From contig NZ_BAABIA010000008.1 of NCBI RefSeq assembly GCF_039542385.1, forward strand, positions 1-64,000: a DNA stretch of 64,000 nt, read 5' to 3'. Positions 8,811 through 17,671 of the stretch are shown here, in pieces. The notes below the pieces were generated by a model. The model ran no database searches and had not been told where the DNA came from. It saw nothing but the letters and a program-made list of their open reading frames with translations. Origin of the DNA: Prosthecobacter algae (GTDB taxonomy: Bacteria; Verrucomicrobiota; Verrucomicrobiia; Verrucomicrobiales; Verrucomicrobiaceae). Positions within the stretch are counted from its first letter, which is position 1. Each line of letters opens with the position of its first letter. Made by a program: the position numbers and the translations under genes.

Positions 8811-8853
8811 AGAGTTTTTCATTCGCCCAGGCTTTTGCATCCCTCTATCTATG

Positions 8854-8885
8854 AAAAAAGGCCAGGGATTGCTCCCTGGCCTTTT
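8854..8885 (-). terminator. Rho-independent terminator of the PEP-CTERM gene
   Basis: A perfect 13-bp stem (AAAAGGCCAGGGA paired with TCCCTGGCCTTTT) with a TTGC loop. Read on the minus strand it ends in six T residues. It lies 24 bases after the PEP-CTERM gene stop and separates that gene from the cassette A promoter region. The T-rich end on the other strand is shorter. Confidence 0.85.
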
Positions 8886-8908
8886 CAGCTTTCAGACAAT
8901 CAAACAGT

Positions 8909-9784
8909 TCAAATGCCACAGGGCCTACGGCGGCGCAGAATGACCATGAATCCAAGCGAAGCCAGGGCCAGCGTGCTAGGCTCTGGCACGGGTGCGACGG
9001 AGAAGTTGGTGAATTGCAGCACCGTCTGGTTGTCTGTGATGGTTCCCAGCAGATTCACGTTGGCGATGGTGGCAGCATCGAACTCAAAGGTGAGGTCGTC
9101 CGCACCGGCCGGCGCATAAAACTGGAAGTCAATGGTGGCAAGACCACCGCCGAGGGTGAGCAGGTTCAGCACATTCAGCGTTTCCACTGAATTGATGTCC
9201 TCAATGGCCACGCCACCGCTCAGAAGCGAGAAATTGGCTGCACTCAATGCATTGAGGTTCAATCCGGCACCGGAGCTGACATTGAAGCTGGCGGAGTAAA
9301 GAACTCCCTCGCTCAAAGCCAGATTGGACACCGTGGCCGATGAATCCCAGCTATTGATCGCACTGGCCCCAGTGACGCTATTCACCGTACCAGTGAGCAG
9401 GCCCCCCAGATCCGGAAGGCCGAGGAGGTCCACATTTAGATCACGGCCAAAGACCAGAGAGTTCCCGATCGTCTGGGTGTAGGCAGCCAAGTTAACGTCA
9501 GCCACCAGTGCTATCCCCGCCTGCACCAGCCCCCCTGCTTGGTGCGTCCAAGTGACATCGCCCGCTGATTGGGAGCCAGGATTATAGAGAGTGGTATTTA
9601 CCGAGAGGGTGATGACACCCCCTGGCGCTGGGCGACGCGCCTCAAAATCAGGATTAAAAAAATCTGCGGACGAAATCAGGCTTTGAGCCTGAGCCAGACC
9701 CGAGGAGGCCAAAATGAAGGCAAGTGCCAACTTCATCATAGAGGAGTTGGAGTTGCCTCTGGGGGAGGATGTGAGCAGTTTCAT
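8909..9784 (-). CDS. PEP-CTERM sorted secreted protein
   Basis: A protein of about 291 aa with an N-terminal signal region (MKLALAFILASSGLAQA), a Gly/Ser/Asn/Leu-rich beta-type body, and a C-terminal tripartite tag: VPEPSTLALA, a hydrophobic stretch, then RRRR. That tag is the PEP-CTERM signal recognised by exosortase, so the protein should be processed and exported in an exopolysaccharide/EPS context. No exosortase gene is in the window. The start is uncertain: 9784 gives a long n-region, while the ATG pair at 9739/9736 gives a conventional signal peptide. It is a separate transcription unit ending in its own terminator. Confidence 0.8.
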   Translation of the reverse strand: MKLLTSSPRGNSNSSMMKLALAFILASSGLAQAQSLISSADFFNPDFEARRPAPGGVITLSVNTTLYNPGSQSAGDVTWTHQAGGLVQAGIALVADVNLAAYTQTIGNSLVFGRDLNVDLLGLPDLGGLLTGTVNSVTGASAINSWDSSATVSNLALSEGVLYSASFNVSSGAGLNLNALSAANFSLLSGGVAIEDINSVETLNVLNLLTLGGGLATIDFQFYAPAGADDLTFEFDAATIANVNLLGTITDNQTVLQFTNFSVAPVPEPSTLALASLGFMVILRRRRPCGI

Positions 9785-11175
9785 AAGGATTATTGAGTTT
9801 TCTCCAATGGCTGTATCAACCGGATCAAACATTATAATCATAACCACTATTCATCACGACCATTCGTGTAAGAATTTTGTTAACTTATATTCAAGATAAA
9901 TAATTGTACTCCTTATTTTCTGATTATTTTTACTGATACATTGGTTAATTTAACGAGTTATTTTTCGTGAGTTTCACATTCATAAATCATCCGCAGATCA
10001 TTGGCTATTACGCAATTAGGCTCAATTTTTCACCCATTCTTAATGGCTCGTTTATTGAGACGGAATATCTTATTAGGACTCCATAATGCGTGTGGGTATC
10101 GTCTCTGAGCACCCGGAATGCTTATGCTGAATGAAATTATCAGACTGGATTTGAAACCTGCCTCTTGCGGCCTTTTTTGACTCACTAGAGAGATTGCACC
10201 TACGTTTGCGCTTGAATTTTCACCGTTGTAGAGGCCATCTCAGATGGAAATCAGGCTTTGGATTGAATAATGCCCAGCGTACCGACAATCGGTAATCAGT
10301 GTGAAAAACTAGATCGCCTTAAGATTGATTAAGCATCCCAAATGATTTCCCGCATTATGGCATTTTGCAATGAACAAAGATCGCAGTAAATTAATCATCT
10401 TCCTCTCAAATCGTGCATTTATCAGAATTGGAGACGCACATTGGTTAGAATAAATTAATTATTAAGAATAAACATTCATGTTTTGACTCGTGAAAACGTC
10501 TCTACTGAGTTACTTTACATCCTGACCTTACTTGAAGATCATGCTTTTTGGAACGAGGAGGAAAAGCGCTGTATTTTTGATGCACGGTTTCCCCCTGGCA
10601 ACGCCGCCTATTTCTGCAAGCAATTAGCAAGATGGCATCCTCAAGGATTCGGTCTAATGTCGGCGAGAATTCAAGGGGTCTATTGCCTCAAAGGAAAGCA
10701 CCGGAACGAACTCAGAACGGGTAATTCACTGACCCGCAGTGGTCTTCGAGACTCTGTTGTATGCCGTGTAAGGTTGTCATCGTGAGGCCATCCAGGAGGC
10801 GCTCTGAACCATTGATGGAACAAACCGGATGCCCTTCAGTCCTCGTCATCCCCTCCCTTTCAAGCCCTGAACAAGCCGGAGTGAGCCTAAAAGAACAAGA
10901 TGGCGAGCCCATTTTAACAAACTTTGGCTTCAACCCGAAACAGGCAAAGCAGCCGGACTCCAGCGCCTTAGCCCACAAAAGATTCCCACCTCAAGTTCGA
11001 CGCCTATTCATCGTCAGGTTGGAAGAAAAGCAGCGCCTCAAGGATTGTCTTTCCCTGAGCGATACCCGGGCATGAACTGCCAGCAGCACGCAATCTCGCA
11101 TGCCCACCAGGTGGGGCTCTGAGATTCATTCAAATGACAGTGAGGCAGCCCCCGAATGGAATCACCAGCTACCAT
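9785..11175. other. AT-rich intergenic stretch with no convincing gene
   Basis: About 1.4 kb without a well-supported gene. The first 700 bases are strikingly AT-rich compared with everything around them. The remainder rises in GC and holds only short open frames of poor coding quality. I see no tRNA, insertion-sequence ends or long inverted repeats. It may be a decayed insertion or a large regulatory region. Confidence 0.5.
10483..10785 (+). CDS. Doubtful small ORF
   Basis: A 100-aa frame from a TTG start within the AT-rich gap. The first 65 residues look protein-like (VSTELLYILTLLEDHAFW, then an aromatic-rich stretch), while the last third is basic and disordered. No ribosome-binding site, domain or neighbour supports it. 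It could be a remnant of a larger gene or chance. Confidence 0.2.
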   Translation: MTRENVSTELLYILTLLEDHAFWNEEEKRCIFDARFPPGNAAYFCKQLARWHPQGFGLMSARIQGVYCLKGKHRNELRTGNSLTRSGLRDSVVCRVRLSS

Positions 11176-11463
11176 TTAGCCCATGGGCAACAGGGTTCGG
11201 GTGATCTCCTCCCACAGGCTGTCTACATCCTGGCTGCTGCGGGAAGGCTTCCGGGCTTTGGAAAACCAGTAGTCCGCATTCCATTGGTCTCCCTCAATCA
11301 AGTGCAGCAGGGCATGGATCCAGGAACCGAGCGGAGTGTGGATGTCCTGGGCGATGTTGTGCGCCGCCTCCCAGTTCCCTTGCTTGGTGTGCCAGAGCGC
11401 CTGAAGTTCAGGGCTGAGGCCAGCGGGCGATACGGGGGCAGAGGCGAATTCGGCGACAGTCAT
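11176..11463 (-). CDS. Small conserved-looking helical protein of unknown function
   Basis: A 95-aa protein. The pattern GNWEAAHNIAQD, GSWIHALLHLIEGD and NADYWFSKA is TPR-like and resembles a small family I have seen annotated only as hypothetical in Verrucomicrobia and Proteobacteria. I used the internal ATG at 11463; the frame is open further upstream, but that region overlaps the transporter gene and has no homology-like character. It lies downstream of the MFS gene, separated from it by a hairpin. Confidence 0.6.
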   Translation of the reverse strand: MTVAEFASAPVSPAGLSPELQALWHTKQGNWEAAHNIAQDIHTPLGSWIHALLHLIEGDQWNADYWFSKARKPSRSSQDVDSLWEEITRTLLPMG

Positions 11464-11510
11464 GAGAGAGTCCTGAAGTTTTCCCACGAAAGGGCCCTGT
11501 GGCAAATGCA

Positions 11511-11541
11511 AAGGCCCAGGCTCGTCACAAGCCTGGGCCTT
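11511..11541 (-). terminator. Hairpin after the MFS transporter gene
   Basis: A perfect 12-bp stem, AAGGCCCAGGCT paired with AGCCTGGGCCTT, with a 7-base loop, 27 bases after the transporter stop. On the minus strand the following sequence is only moderately T-rich (TTTGCATTTG), so it may be a weak terminator. Confidence 0.65.
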
Positions 11542-11567
11542 AAATGAGATTCGCTGGGAAGAAGAAA

Positions 11568-12944
11568 TCAATCTTCCGGCATTGCACGCCCCTTGGTCTC
11601 GGGGAGGAAGATCAGAGCTACAAGCCCCAGGATGAAAATCACACTCATGTAGGAGCAGGCATTGCGGAAGGCTTCCAGCTTCGCTTCCGGCGTGGTGGCA
11701 CCTGCTTTTAAGGCGGCCTGCAGGCTGCCGAGGGTGAAGGGACCACTGGCGGCAACAAAGCGGCCAACATTGTAGCAGAAGCTCGTGCCTGTGCTGCGCA
11801 GACTGGTGGGGAAGAGCTCGGGCAGGTAGATGGCAAACCCGGCGAAAAGAGCGAGCTGGCAACCACCCATGATGGCGCTCATCCAGATGTCACTGCGGCC
11901 GTTGAAGAGCTGAAAGTAGCCAACGGTGGCCACCAGGGCGGCGACGTAAGCGATGGCGAAGGCTTTTTTGCGCCCCAGGCTCTGTGCGAACTTGGTAAAT
12001 AGGAGCATGCCGATGAAAGCACCAATGTTCTGGACGATGGAGTTCACCCCGATCCAATAGGTCTTCTGACCCGCGATTTCTGCAGCAGGCACACCTTCCG
12101 CTTCCAGGGAGCGCTGCATCACATCACCCACCAATTCAGGGCTGAAGAAACCAATCCCCCACAGGCCGATGACACCGGCGATGCAAAGGACCATGCCCAA
12201 AAGTGCATTTTTGCGCCAGCGCACATCCCCCAGAAGGGCGGAATAAGAGCCAAATTTTACGCCAGCAGCTTTGCCGGCAGCTCGGGCTTTGACCCACTTC
12301 TCGGGTTCTTTCAGACGGATCTGAATGAACACGCAGAGGAAGGCGGGCAGCGCACCGACGAGAAACATGTATTTCCAGGACACCCCGGCCTCGATGACCT
12401 TAGTCTGCTCCAGGCGGCCCATGAGCATGCTCACAAGTCCCGCAGTGACGTTCCCCACGGCAGAGAGAGCCTGTAGGGTGCCCAGGGCCCCTGTGCGGGC
12501 GCGGTCTGGGAGGGTATCTGCGACCAACGCCACAGCGAGGCCGAACACACCACCGACGCCGAGACCGGTGAGGAAGCGGTAGATGGCGAAGTCCACCCAA
12601 CCTTTGGAGAAAGCCGAAAGGCCAGTGCAAACAGAATAAATGAGCACCGTCAGAGTCAGGGTCTTGGCGCGGCCAATGCGATCCCCCACGGAACCAAAGA
12701 TGAGGCCCCCGGTAGCCCAGCCCGCGACGAAAATGGAGGTCGCGTAACCGCCGTACTTGATTGGATCCATATCGGGCGGCAGAAGCGCCTTCATGGCGGA
12801 ATTGCGAGCCAGGAGGAAAAGCTGCTGATCAAGGCAGTCAAACAGCCATGCCAGCGACGCCACGATGAACACGAACCAGTGATACGGCGTGAGATGTTTG
12901 TACCACGGGTCGTTGTCGTCGGGAGAGAGGGCGGTTTGGCTCAT
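11568..12944 (-). CDS. MFS family transporter
   Basis: A 458-aa integral membrane protein with about 12 hydrophobic segments. The conserved loop between TM2 and TM3 is GDRIGRAKT (MFS motif A), and the sequence ends LPETKG, a signature of sugar/acid:proton symporters (MHS- or sialic-acid-transporter-like). It probably moves an organic acid or sugar across the inner membrane by proton symport; the substrate cannot be told. The ATG at 12944 puts the cytoplasmic N-terminus about 20 residues before TM1; 12968 is an alternative. A hairpin follows the gene. Confidence 0.8.
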   Translation of the reverse strand: MSQTALSPDDNDPWYKHLTPYHWFVFIVASLAWLFDCLDQQLFLLARNSAMKALLPPDMDPIKYGGYATSIFVAGWATGGLIFGSVGDRIGRAKTLTLTVLIYSVCTGLSAFSKGWVDFAIYRFLTGLGVGGVFGLAVALVADTLPDRARTGALGTLQALSAVGNVTAGLVSMLMGRLEQTKVIEAGVSWKYMFLVGALPAFLCVFIQIRLKEPEKWVKARAAGKAAGVKFGSYSALLGDVRWRKNALLGMVLCIAGVIGLWGIGFFSPELVGDVMQRSLEAEGVPAAEIAGQKTYWIGVNSIVQNIGAFIGMLLFTKFAQSLGRKKAFAIAYVAALVATVGYFQLFNGRSDIWMSAIMGGCQLALFAGFAIYLPELFPTSLRSTGTSFCYNVGRFVAASGPFTLGSLQAALKAGATTPEAKLEAFRNACSYMSVIFILGLVALIFLPETKGRAMPED

Positions 12945-13101
12945 GGGCGCGGAGAGTGAAGCAGGCATACCAACGTGGCAATCAGGAAATGCTTTGCACA
13001 ATCATTCCTACTGCCAGGAAATGGCGGTCAAGGGCCGTCGATCACTGAAAAGTACCGCACTGGGCCACAAAAAGCGGGGCGGTCAGCGTCCGTTACTGGC
13101 A

Positions 13102-13938
13102 TCACAGCAGGTCTTTGAGCTGCGTATCGTAAAGGCGCTGGGCCTGAGCTTCCCCGGCGGCGTAATAATTGGGCATCTCTTTGCCGGAAAAGGCGGCCGG
13201 GCGGGAATGCACGGTGCGGGTGGCGATGATTTTTTTGCCGTGCAGGGCGGCCAGGCGCATGCGGTATTCCTGCAATTGCTCACTGGCACATTCATGGGCC
13301 TTGGAGGCCAGATGAAAAAGGTTGAACGGGAACATGCGTGGCGGCGGGCTCTCCGTGTGGGTCACCCGGTGCATGACAATGACGTCGATGTCCTCGTCCT
13401 CCAGCCACGGGTCAATGGGGGCCTCATGGGCCACACCACCGTCGAAGCATTGCATGCCCTCATAGGGAATGGGGGCAAAGATGGTGGGGATGCAGCAGCT
13501 CGCCACCATGATCTGCGCCAGGGGGCCGCGGGTGATGAAGTGCGTGCGGCAGGTTTCCAGGTTACTTACCGCAGCCATGAAACGGGGCGCGGTGAGGCTC
13601 TCGATCTCATGTTTGCCCATCACCTTTTCCAGGTAGGCAATAGCACCGTCGGTCTTGAAGGCCCCGACGTTGGATTCAAAGAAGCTACTGCGGATGTAAT
13701 GAGTCAGCCAGGGAGTCCGGCGCACAAACGAGCGGCGAAAGCCATGGGCGAGCACCGTCTTGCGGATCACCTCCTGCGGCAGGCCGGAGGCGTAGAGCCC
13801 TGCTGCTATAGCCCCAGCGGAAGAGCCTCCGATGACGGTGGGGCGGACCCCCAAGGAATGCAGCCGGGCCATGAACCCGGCGTGGGTGGCAAAGCCCAAA
13901 AAAGAGGATCCGAGGGAAATGGCAAGGCGGTGTTTCAA
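13102..13938 (-). CDS. Patatin-like phospholipase family protein
   Basis: A 278-aa protein with the patatin serine hydrolase pattern: GSSAG around Ser40 as nucleophile and DGG with Asp166 as the second member of the Ser-Asp dyad. The usual Gly-rich oxyanion loop near the N-terminus is modified to GSSFLG. It would hydrolyse acyl esters of lipids in the cytoplasm or at the inner membrane. Its start overlaps the stop of the flippase-like gene by four bases, so the two are translationally coupled. Together with the upstream ACP and reductase genes this points to a lipid-related operon. Confidence 0.8.
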   Translation of the reverse strand: MKHRLAISLGSSFLGFATHAGFMARLHSLGVRPTVIGGSSAGAIAAGLYASGLPQEVIRKTVLAHGFRRSFVRRTPWLTHYIRSSFFESNVGAFKTDGAIAYLEKVMGKHEIESLTAPRFMAAVSNLETCRTHFITRGPLAQIMVASCCIPTIFAPIPYEGMQCFDGGVAHEAPIDPWLEDEDIDVIVMHRVTHTESPPPRMFPFNLFHLASKAHECASEQLQEYRMRLAALHGKKIIATRTVHSRPAAFSGKEMPNYYAAGEAQAQRLYDTQLKDLL

Positions 13939-14960
13939 ACGTCGGGCGTGGGGGAAGCAGCAGTGGATTTGGCCGGGGAAATGGGAGCAGCCGCTGGACG
14001 CCGGCCAAGGATGAAGAGCAGACCGCCCAGGAGGCCCCAGACCACACTCATGGCCCAGCCCACGAGGGAGGCGGAGACGGCGGTGGCCTCAGGCAGGCTG
14101 GTCATAGCACTCACGAGCGTCTCGAAAGTCTTTTCTCTCACGCCCAGGCCGGACACGGAGATGGGCAGGCCTGCGGCCGTATCCACGATGGGCATGGCAG
14201 CCATGACTTCCAATAAAGGGGCCTGCCCACCGACCGCATAGATGCCGCAGTAAAAGGAGAGGAAGTGGGTGCCGAAGATGAAAATGGAAAGCAAGGCGGC
14301 CAAGAGAGAACAGCCCCAGGCACGCCGGATGGCATCGCAGGCCTGGGCAAAGCTCTTGAGGGGTGGATATCCCAGGATCTTGGGCCACTGCCGCTCACCC
14401 CAGTTGTAAAGACGCGGGGTGAAGGAAATCGCGGAAAGCAGGATGCCCACCAGGGATCCGCCCATGAACCAGCTAAAGCCTTTCACAATCGCGTGGACTT
14501 CGGGGCCGTAACTGTCGAGCCGGTTTCGAAAGGCATACCCGCAGGCGAGGAACAAAATGGCAAGCCCCAGCATGCCCAGCATGTGATCCAGCATGATGGA
14601 AACCATGATGGGCAATCGCCGGGCCCCTGGCCGGCGCATGAGGGCAAGAACCCGATAGGCATCCCCCCCCACAGCACCGAGGGAAGTGATATTGAAAAAA
14701 TTACTCACCACCGTCACTCGCAGCACCTCAGGCCCAGGCACGGGGTGCTCTTGGCCGATGAGGAGGACCTGCCAGCGCAGGGCACTGAACCAAGTAGACA
14801 GGCCCACGAAGCCGAGGCCTGCCAGCGTCCATCCCCAATGCGTGAGCATGGACTGCAAATGCGGCAGAATGGCCACTGTAAAGCGGTGCTCCCGGAAGAT
14901 CATCCACAGCAAAGCTGTGGTGATGCCAAGTTTGACCAGGATGACCAGGGCCTTTTTCAT
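13935..14960 (-). CDS. Flippase-like (LPG synthase TM / UPF0104) membrane protein
   Basis: A 341-aa protein with about eight hydrophobic segments and the family's landmarks: ALRWQVLL in the first loop, FNITSLGAVGGDAYRV, and LPISVSGLGVREKTF near the C-terminus. It is the membrane domain found in lysylphosphatidylglycerol synthases and AglD-like proteins, without the C-terminal aminoacyltransferase. Members are thought to flip or move lipids or lipid-linked glycans. It lies 13 bases downstream of the ACP gene and overlaps the patatin gene. Confidence 0.75.
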   Translation of the reverse strand: MKKALVILVKLGITTALLWMIFREHRFTVAILPHLQSMLTHWGWTLAGLGFVGLSTWFSALRWQVLLIGQEHPVPGPEVLRVTVVSNFFNITSLGAVGGDAYRVLALMRRPGARRLPIMVSIMLDHMLGMLGLAILFLACGYAFRNRLDSYGPEVHAIVKGFSWFMGGSLVGILLSAISFTPRLYNWGERQWPKILGYPPLKSFAQACDAIRRAWGCSLLAALLSIFIFGTHFLSFYCGIYAVGGQAPLLEVMAAMPIVDTAAGLPISVSGLGVREKTFETLVSAMTSLPEATAVSASLVGWAMSVVWGLLGGLLFILGRRPAAAPISPAKSTAASPTPDV

Positions 14961-14973
14961 GCGCCCAAGAAGA

Positions 14974-15228
14974 TCAGGCCAGTCCCGCTTCTTCGATCGC
15001 CTTGGCGATGCTGTCCACGCTGTGCAGCGTTTCGCGGGCCTTGTTCTGGTCGCTGATCTTCAGTTTGAAATGCTTTTCGATGGCCACGACCAGTTGCAGT
15101 GCGTCCACACTGTCCAGGCCGATACCATTGGGGCCAAAAAGGGGTCCGTCATCCGTGATTTCTTCGGCGCTGACTTCCAGCATCAATTCGCTGGCCATGA
15201 CTTCTTTGATGCGTTGGCGGAGGTTCAT
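14974..15228 (-). CDS. Acyl carrier protein
   Basis: An 84-aa acidic helical protein with GLDSVDALQL; Ser40 in the DS motif is the predicted 4'-phosphopantetheine site. The length is normal for an ACP. It sits between an SDR reductase and a lipid-flippase-like protein rather than in a fatty-acid synthase cluster with fabD and fabF, so it is more likely a specialised carrier than the housekeeping AcpP. It would carry acyl intermediates as thioesters in the cytoplasm. Confidence 0.88.
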   Translation of the reverse strand: MNLRQRIKEVMASELMLEVSAEEITDDGPLFGPNGIGLDSVDALQLVVAIEKHFKLKISDQNKARETLHSVDSIAKAIEEAGLA

Positions 15229-15266
15229 TCGTGATAAAATACAGAGCAGAAAATAAGTAGCAGGAA

Positions 15267-16004
15267 TCAGACAAGGGCACCATCCAGTTTCAGGGAAGCG
15301 CCAGTCATATAGCTCGCCTCTGGTGAGGCAAGGAAGAAAACCACGGCAGCAATCTCTTCAGGGCGGGCAAATCGACGCATGGGCGTCTCCCGCCGCACCG
15401 CCTTGATCTGCTCTTCGCTCCAGGAGGTGGGTAGCGCCCCTTCGATATGGCCGGGACAAATGGCATTGACCGTAATGCCCAGACGCGCCGTCTCCTTGGC
15501 CAGACTCTGTGTGAGGCCGATGACTCCGGCCTTTGCAGCGGCATAGTTGGTCTGCCCGGCCGGAGAATGCAGGGCACTGAGGGAGGCAACGTTGACGATG
15601 CGGCCCCAGCGCTGACGCATCATAGGCTGGAGGGCTGCCTGACAACCCCAAAAGACCGCGTTCAGATTCGCATCCAGAACACCCGACCACTGGGGCTGCG
15701 TCATCGTGGCCAGCAGGGCGTCATCATGGTAGCCGGCATTGTTAATCAAGACAGAAAGGGGGCCACCTCCTTCGGATTCGATCTGACTGACCGCCTCAAC
15801 CCAGGACTCTTGCTGCGTGATTTCCAGAGGGCATAGAAAGGCGCGGCCAGGGAATTCCGCCACCAGGGATTCGGCTCGCTCGCGGCGCTCGCGCACGCCT
15901 AAAAAGACCAAACAGAGCGGATCATGCTCTAGAAAATACCTGGCCGTGGCATGGCCCAGGCTTCCATTGGCTCCAGTAATGAGTAGGCGGCGTGGTTCTG
16001 GCAT
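15267..16004 (-). CDS. SDR-family 3-oxoacyl-ACP reductase-like protein
   Basis: A 245-aa classical short-chain dehydrogenase/reductase: nucleotide-binding motif TGANGSLG, NNAG, a catalytic Ser in NVASLSALHS, and YAAAK with the Tyr/Lys pair; it ends GASLKLDGALV as FabG-type enzymes do. It is expected to reduce a 3-oxoacyl thioester with NAD(P)H. An ACP gene 38 bases downstream supports an ACP-bound substrate. It is probably the first gene of the SDR-ACP-flippase-patatin operon. FabG itself or a sugar/steroid SDR cannot be ruled out from sequence alone. Confidence 0.8.
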   Translation of the reverse strand: MPEPRRLLITGANGSLGHATARYFLEHDPLCLVFLGVRERRERAESLVAEFPGRAFLCPLEITQQESWVEAVSQIESEGGGPLSVLINNAGYHDDALLATMTQPQWSGVLDANLNAVFWGCQAALQPMMRQRWGRIVNVASLSALHSPAGQTNYAAAKAGVIGLTQSLAKETARLGITVNAICPGHIEGALPTSWSEEQIKAVRRETPMRRFARPEEIAAVVFFLASPEASYMTGASLKLDGALV

Positions 16005-16146
16005 GTAGGGAATGTGAAGGGCGAAACAGCGCCCGGATCGTGGCGTATTCGGGCCAGCTCACCTTGGTGGCCCTCTTTAAGATGGCAAATCCTGAAACTA
16101 TTTTTTGAGGGATTATCGCGATCCGCCCGCGAATTCCATATTTGTG

Positions 16147-16186
16147 CAAAAAAAGGACCCGCCCGGCGACGGGCGCGGGGCGGGTC
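16147..16186 (-). terminator. Rho-independent terminator of tig
   Basis: A 9-bp stem, GACCCGCCC with GGGCGGGTC, and a GC-rich 13-base loop. On the minus strand it is followed by C and a run of T residues. It lies about 35 bases after the trigger factor stop. Confidence 0.85.
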
Positions 16187-16220
16187 ATCATGAGTCGGGA
16201 GCTGTAGCCCTTGGGCTGAG

Positions 16221-17579
16221 TTAGGCAGCAGCCGGGGAGTGCGTGTCGCAGTGTTCTGCTTCAGGCTCGGTCTCTTCGACCTGGGAGTTATCCTTGAGGA
16301 ACTGCAGCGCGCTCTCCAGGAGCAGGTCATCGCGCATGCGCTCGATGAGACCGCTCTTCTGAGCCTCGGCCATGAACTTCTTCACAGGCTTCTTCTGGCG
16401 GGCAGCCATATTGGCCAGGGCGTAGGTGAGCTGCTCGTCGGAGATGCTCAGGCCTTCCTTCTTAGCCACCTGTTCCAGGATGAAGCTGACCTTCACGCTC
16501 TGCTTCGCCTGGTTGGTGGCGTTGCTGAGGATTTCGTCCTGCTGCTTCAGGAGCTCGTCCTGGGAAATACCCTGCTGCATGGCGCGGGTAGCGATGTCAT
16601 TGGTGCGGCGCTGGGCCTCACGGTTGACGATTTCCTGGGGGACGTCGAATTCCACCTTCTCGAAGATGTGGGCGATGACCTGATTGCTCTTGGCGGTTTC
16701 ACGGGCCTGCTCACGGCGGCGGCGCACGGCTTCCTTCACTTCGCCACGCAGCGTTTCTTCGGTCATCTCTCCACCGCCGATCTTCTGAATGAATTCGGCA
16801 TTGAGCTCCGGGATCACCTTGTCCTTCACCCCTTTGCAGGTCACGGCGAGGTCCAGGGTCTTGCCACGGAGGCCTTCGAAGGCGAAGTCTTCTGGCAGAG
16901 CCAGGGAAAGGGTGCGTTGCTCATCCTTGGTGATGCCAACGAGGCCTGCGTAGAAGCCGGGGAGGAAGTCTTCTTCAGCATCCAGGAGGAACCAGTTTTC
17001 TTCGATCTGCTTCAGGTGGTCGGGAGCGTCTGGCAGCACGTCACCCAGGGGCTGGCCTTCGAGGCTGCCAGTGAAACCCAGTACGACGGCATCACCCTGG
17101 GCGGCAGGGCGCTCAACGTCAGCAAAAGTGGCGTAACGCTCGCGCAGGTGCAGGATGTCGTGGTCCACATCGGCATCGGTCACTTCGATGCGGGCGAGCT
17201 TCACCGGGATGCCTTTGTATTCGGGCAATTCAATCTTCGGTGCCAGGCTCATTTCGGCGCTGAAGCTGAAGCTCTTGTCCGTTTCATGCAGGATTTTGTC
17301 CGTCACGGAAAGGATGTTCAGCACTTCGAGGCCTTCATTTTTGATGGCGGTGCGCAGACCGTCATTGATGAGCTGCTTTTCCAGTTCGCTGCGGATGTCA
17401 TCGCCAAAACGCTTTTGCACTGCGGCGGCCGGGGCCTTGCCTGGGCGGAAGCCGGGCAGGCGCACCTGGGTGGCAAAATAAGCGGTGATGGCGGAGCGCT
17501 GCTTGGCGACTTCTTCGGCCGGCACACGGATGTGGGCGATGGCGCGGCAGTTGGGCTGGTGTTCGACGTTGATGTTCAT
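16221..17579 (-). CDS. tig: Trigger factor
   Basis: A 452-aa ribosome-associated chaperone and peptidyl-prolyl isomerase that holds nascent chains. The N-terminal ribosome-binding signature GFRPGKAP is at about residues 44-51, the PPIase domain follows around residues 150-240, and the rest is the long helical chaperone domain. The C-terminus is acidic and His-containing. I chose the ATG beginning MNINVEHQ because the frame upstream has no trigger-factor character. It is a single-gene unit here; clpP and clpX, its frequent neighbours, are absent. Confidence 0.92.
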   Translation of the reverse strand: MNINVEHQPNCRAIAHIRVPAEEVAKQRSAITAYFATQVRLPGFRPGKAPAAAVQKRFGDDIRSELEKQLINDGLRTAIKNEGLEVLNILSVTDKILHETDKSFSFSAEMSLAPKIELPEYKGIPVKLARIEVTDADVDHDILHLRERYATFADVERPAAQGDAVVLGFTGSLEGQPLGDVLPDAPDHLKQIEENWFLLDAEEDFLPGFYAGLVGITKDEQRTLSLALPEDFAFEGLRGKTLDLAVTCKGVKDKVIPELNAEFIQKIGGGEMTEETLRGEVKEAVRRRREQARETAKSNQVIAHIFEKVEFDVPQEIVNREAQRRTNDIATRAMQQGISQDELLKQQDEILSNATNQAKQSVKVSFILEQVAKKEGLSISDEQLTYALANMAARQKKPVKKFMAEAQKSGLIERMRDDLLLESALQFLKDNSQVEETEPEAEHCDTHSPAAA

Positions 17580-17671
17580 GGCTTGAAAAGGCGGCTTATA
17601 ATCCCTTCCGGCAGCACGACGCGCAGAGCACCTGGGCCGGAGGGGCAAGCAGGCTAGAACATTTTCCCCTT

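Noticed and set aside
10761-11075. A 104-aa plus-strand frame in the AT-rich gap
   Set aside because: Composition is random-looking, it overlaps another weak frame, and it has no ribosome-binding site.
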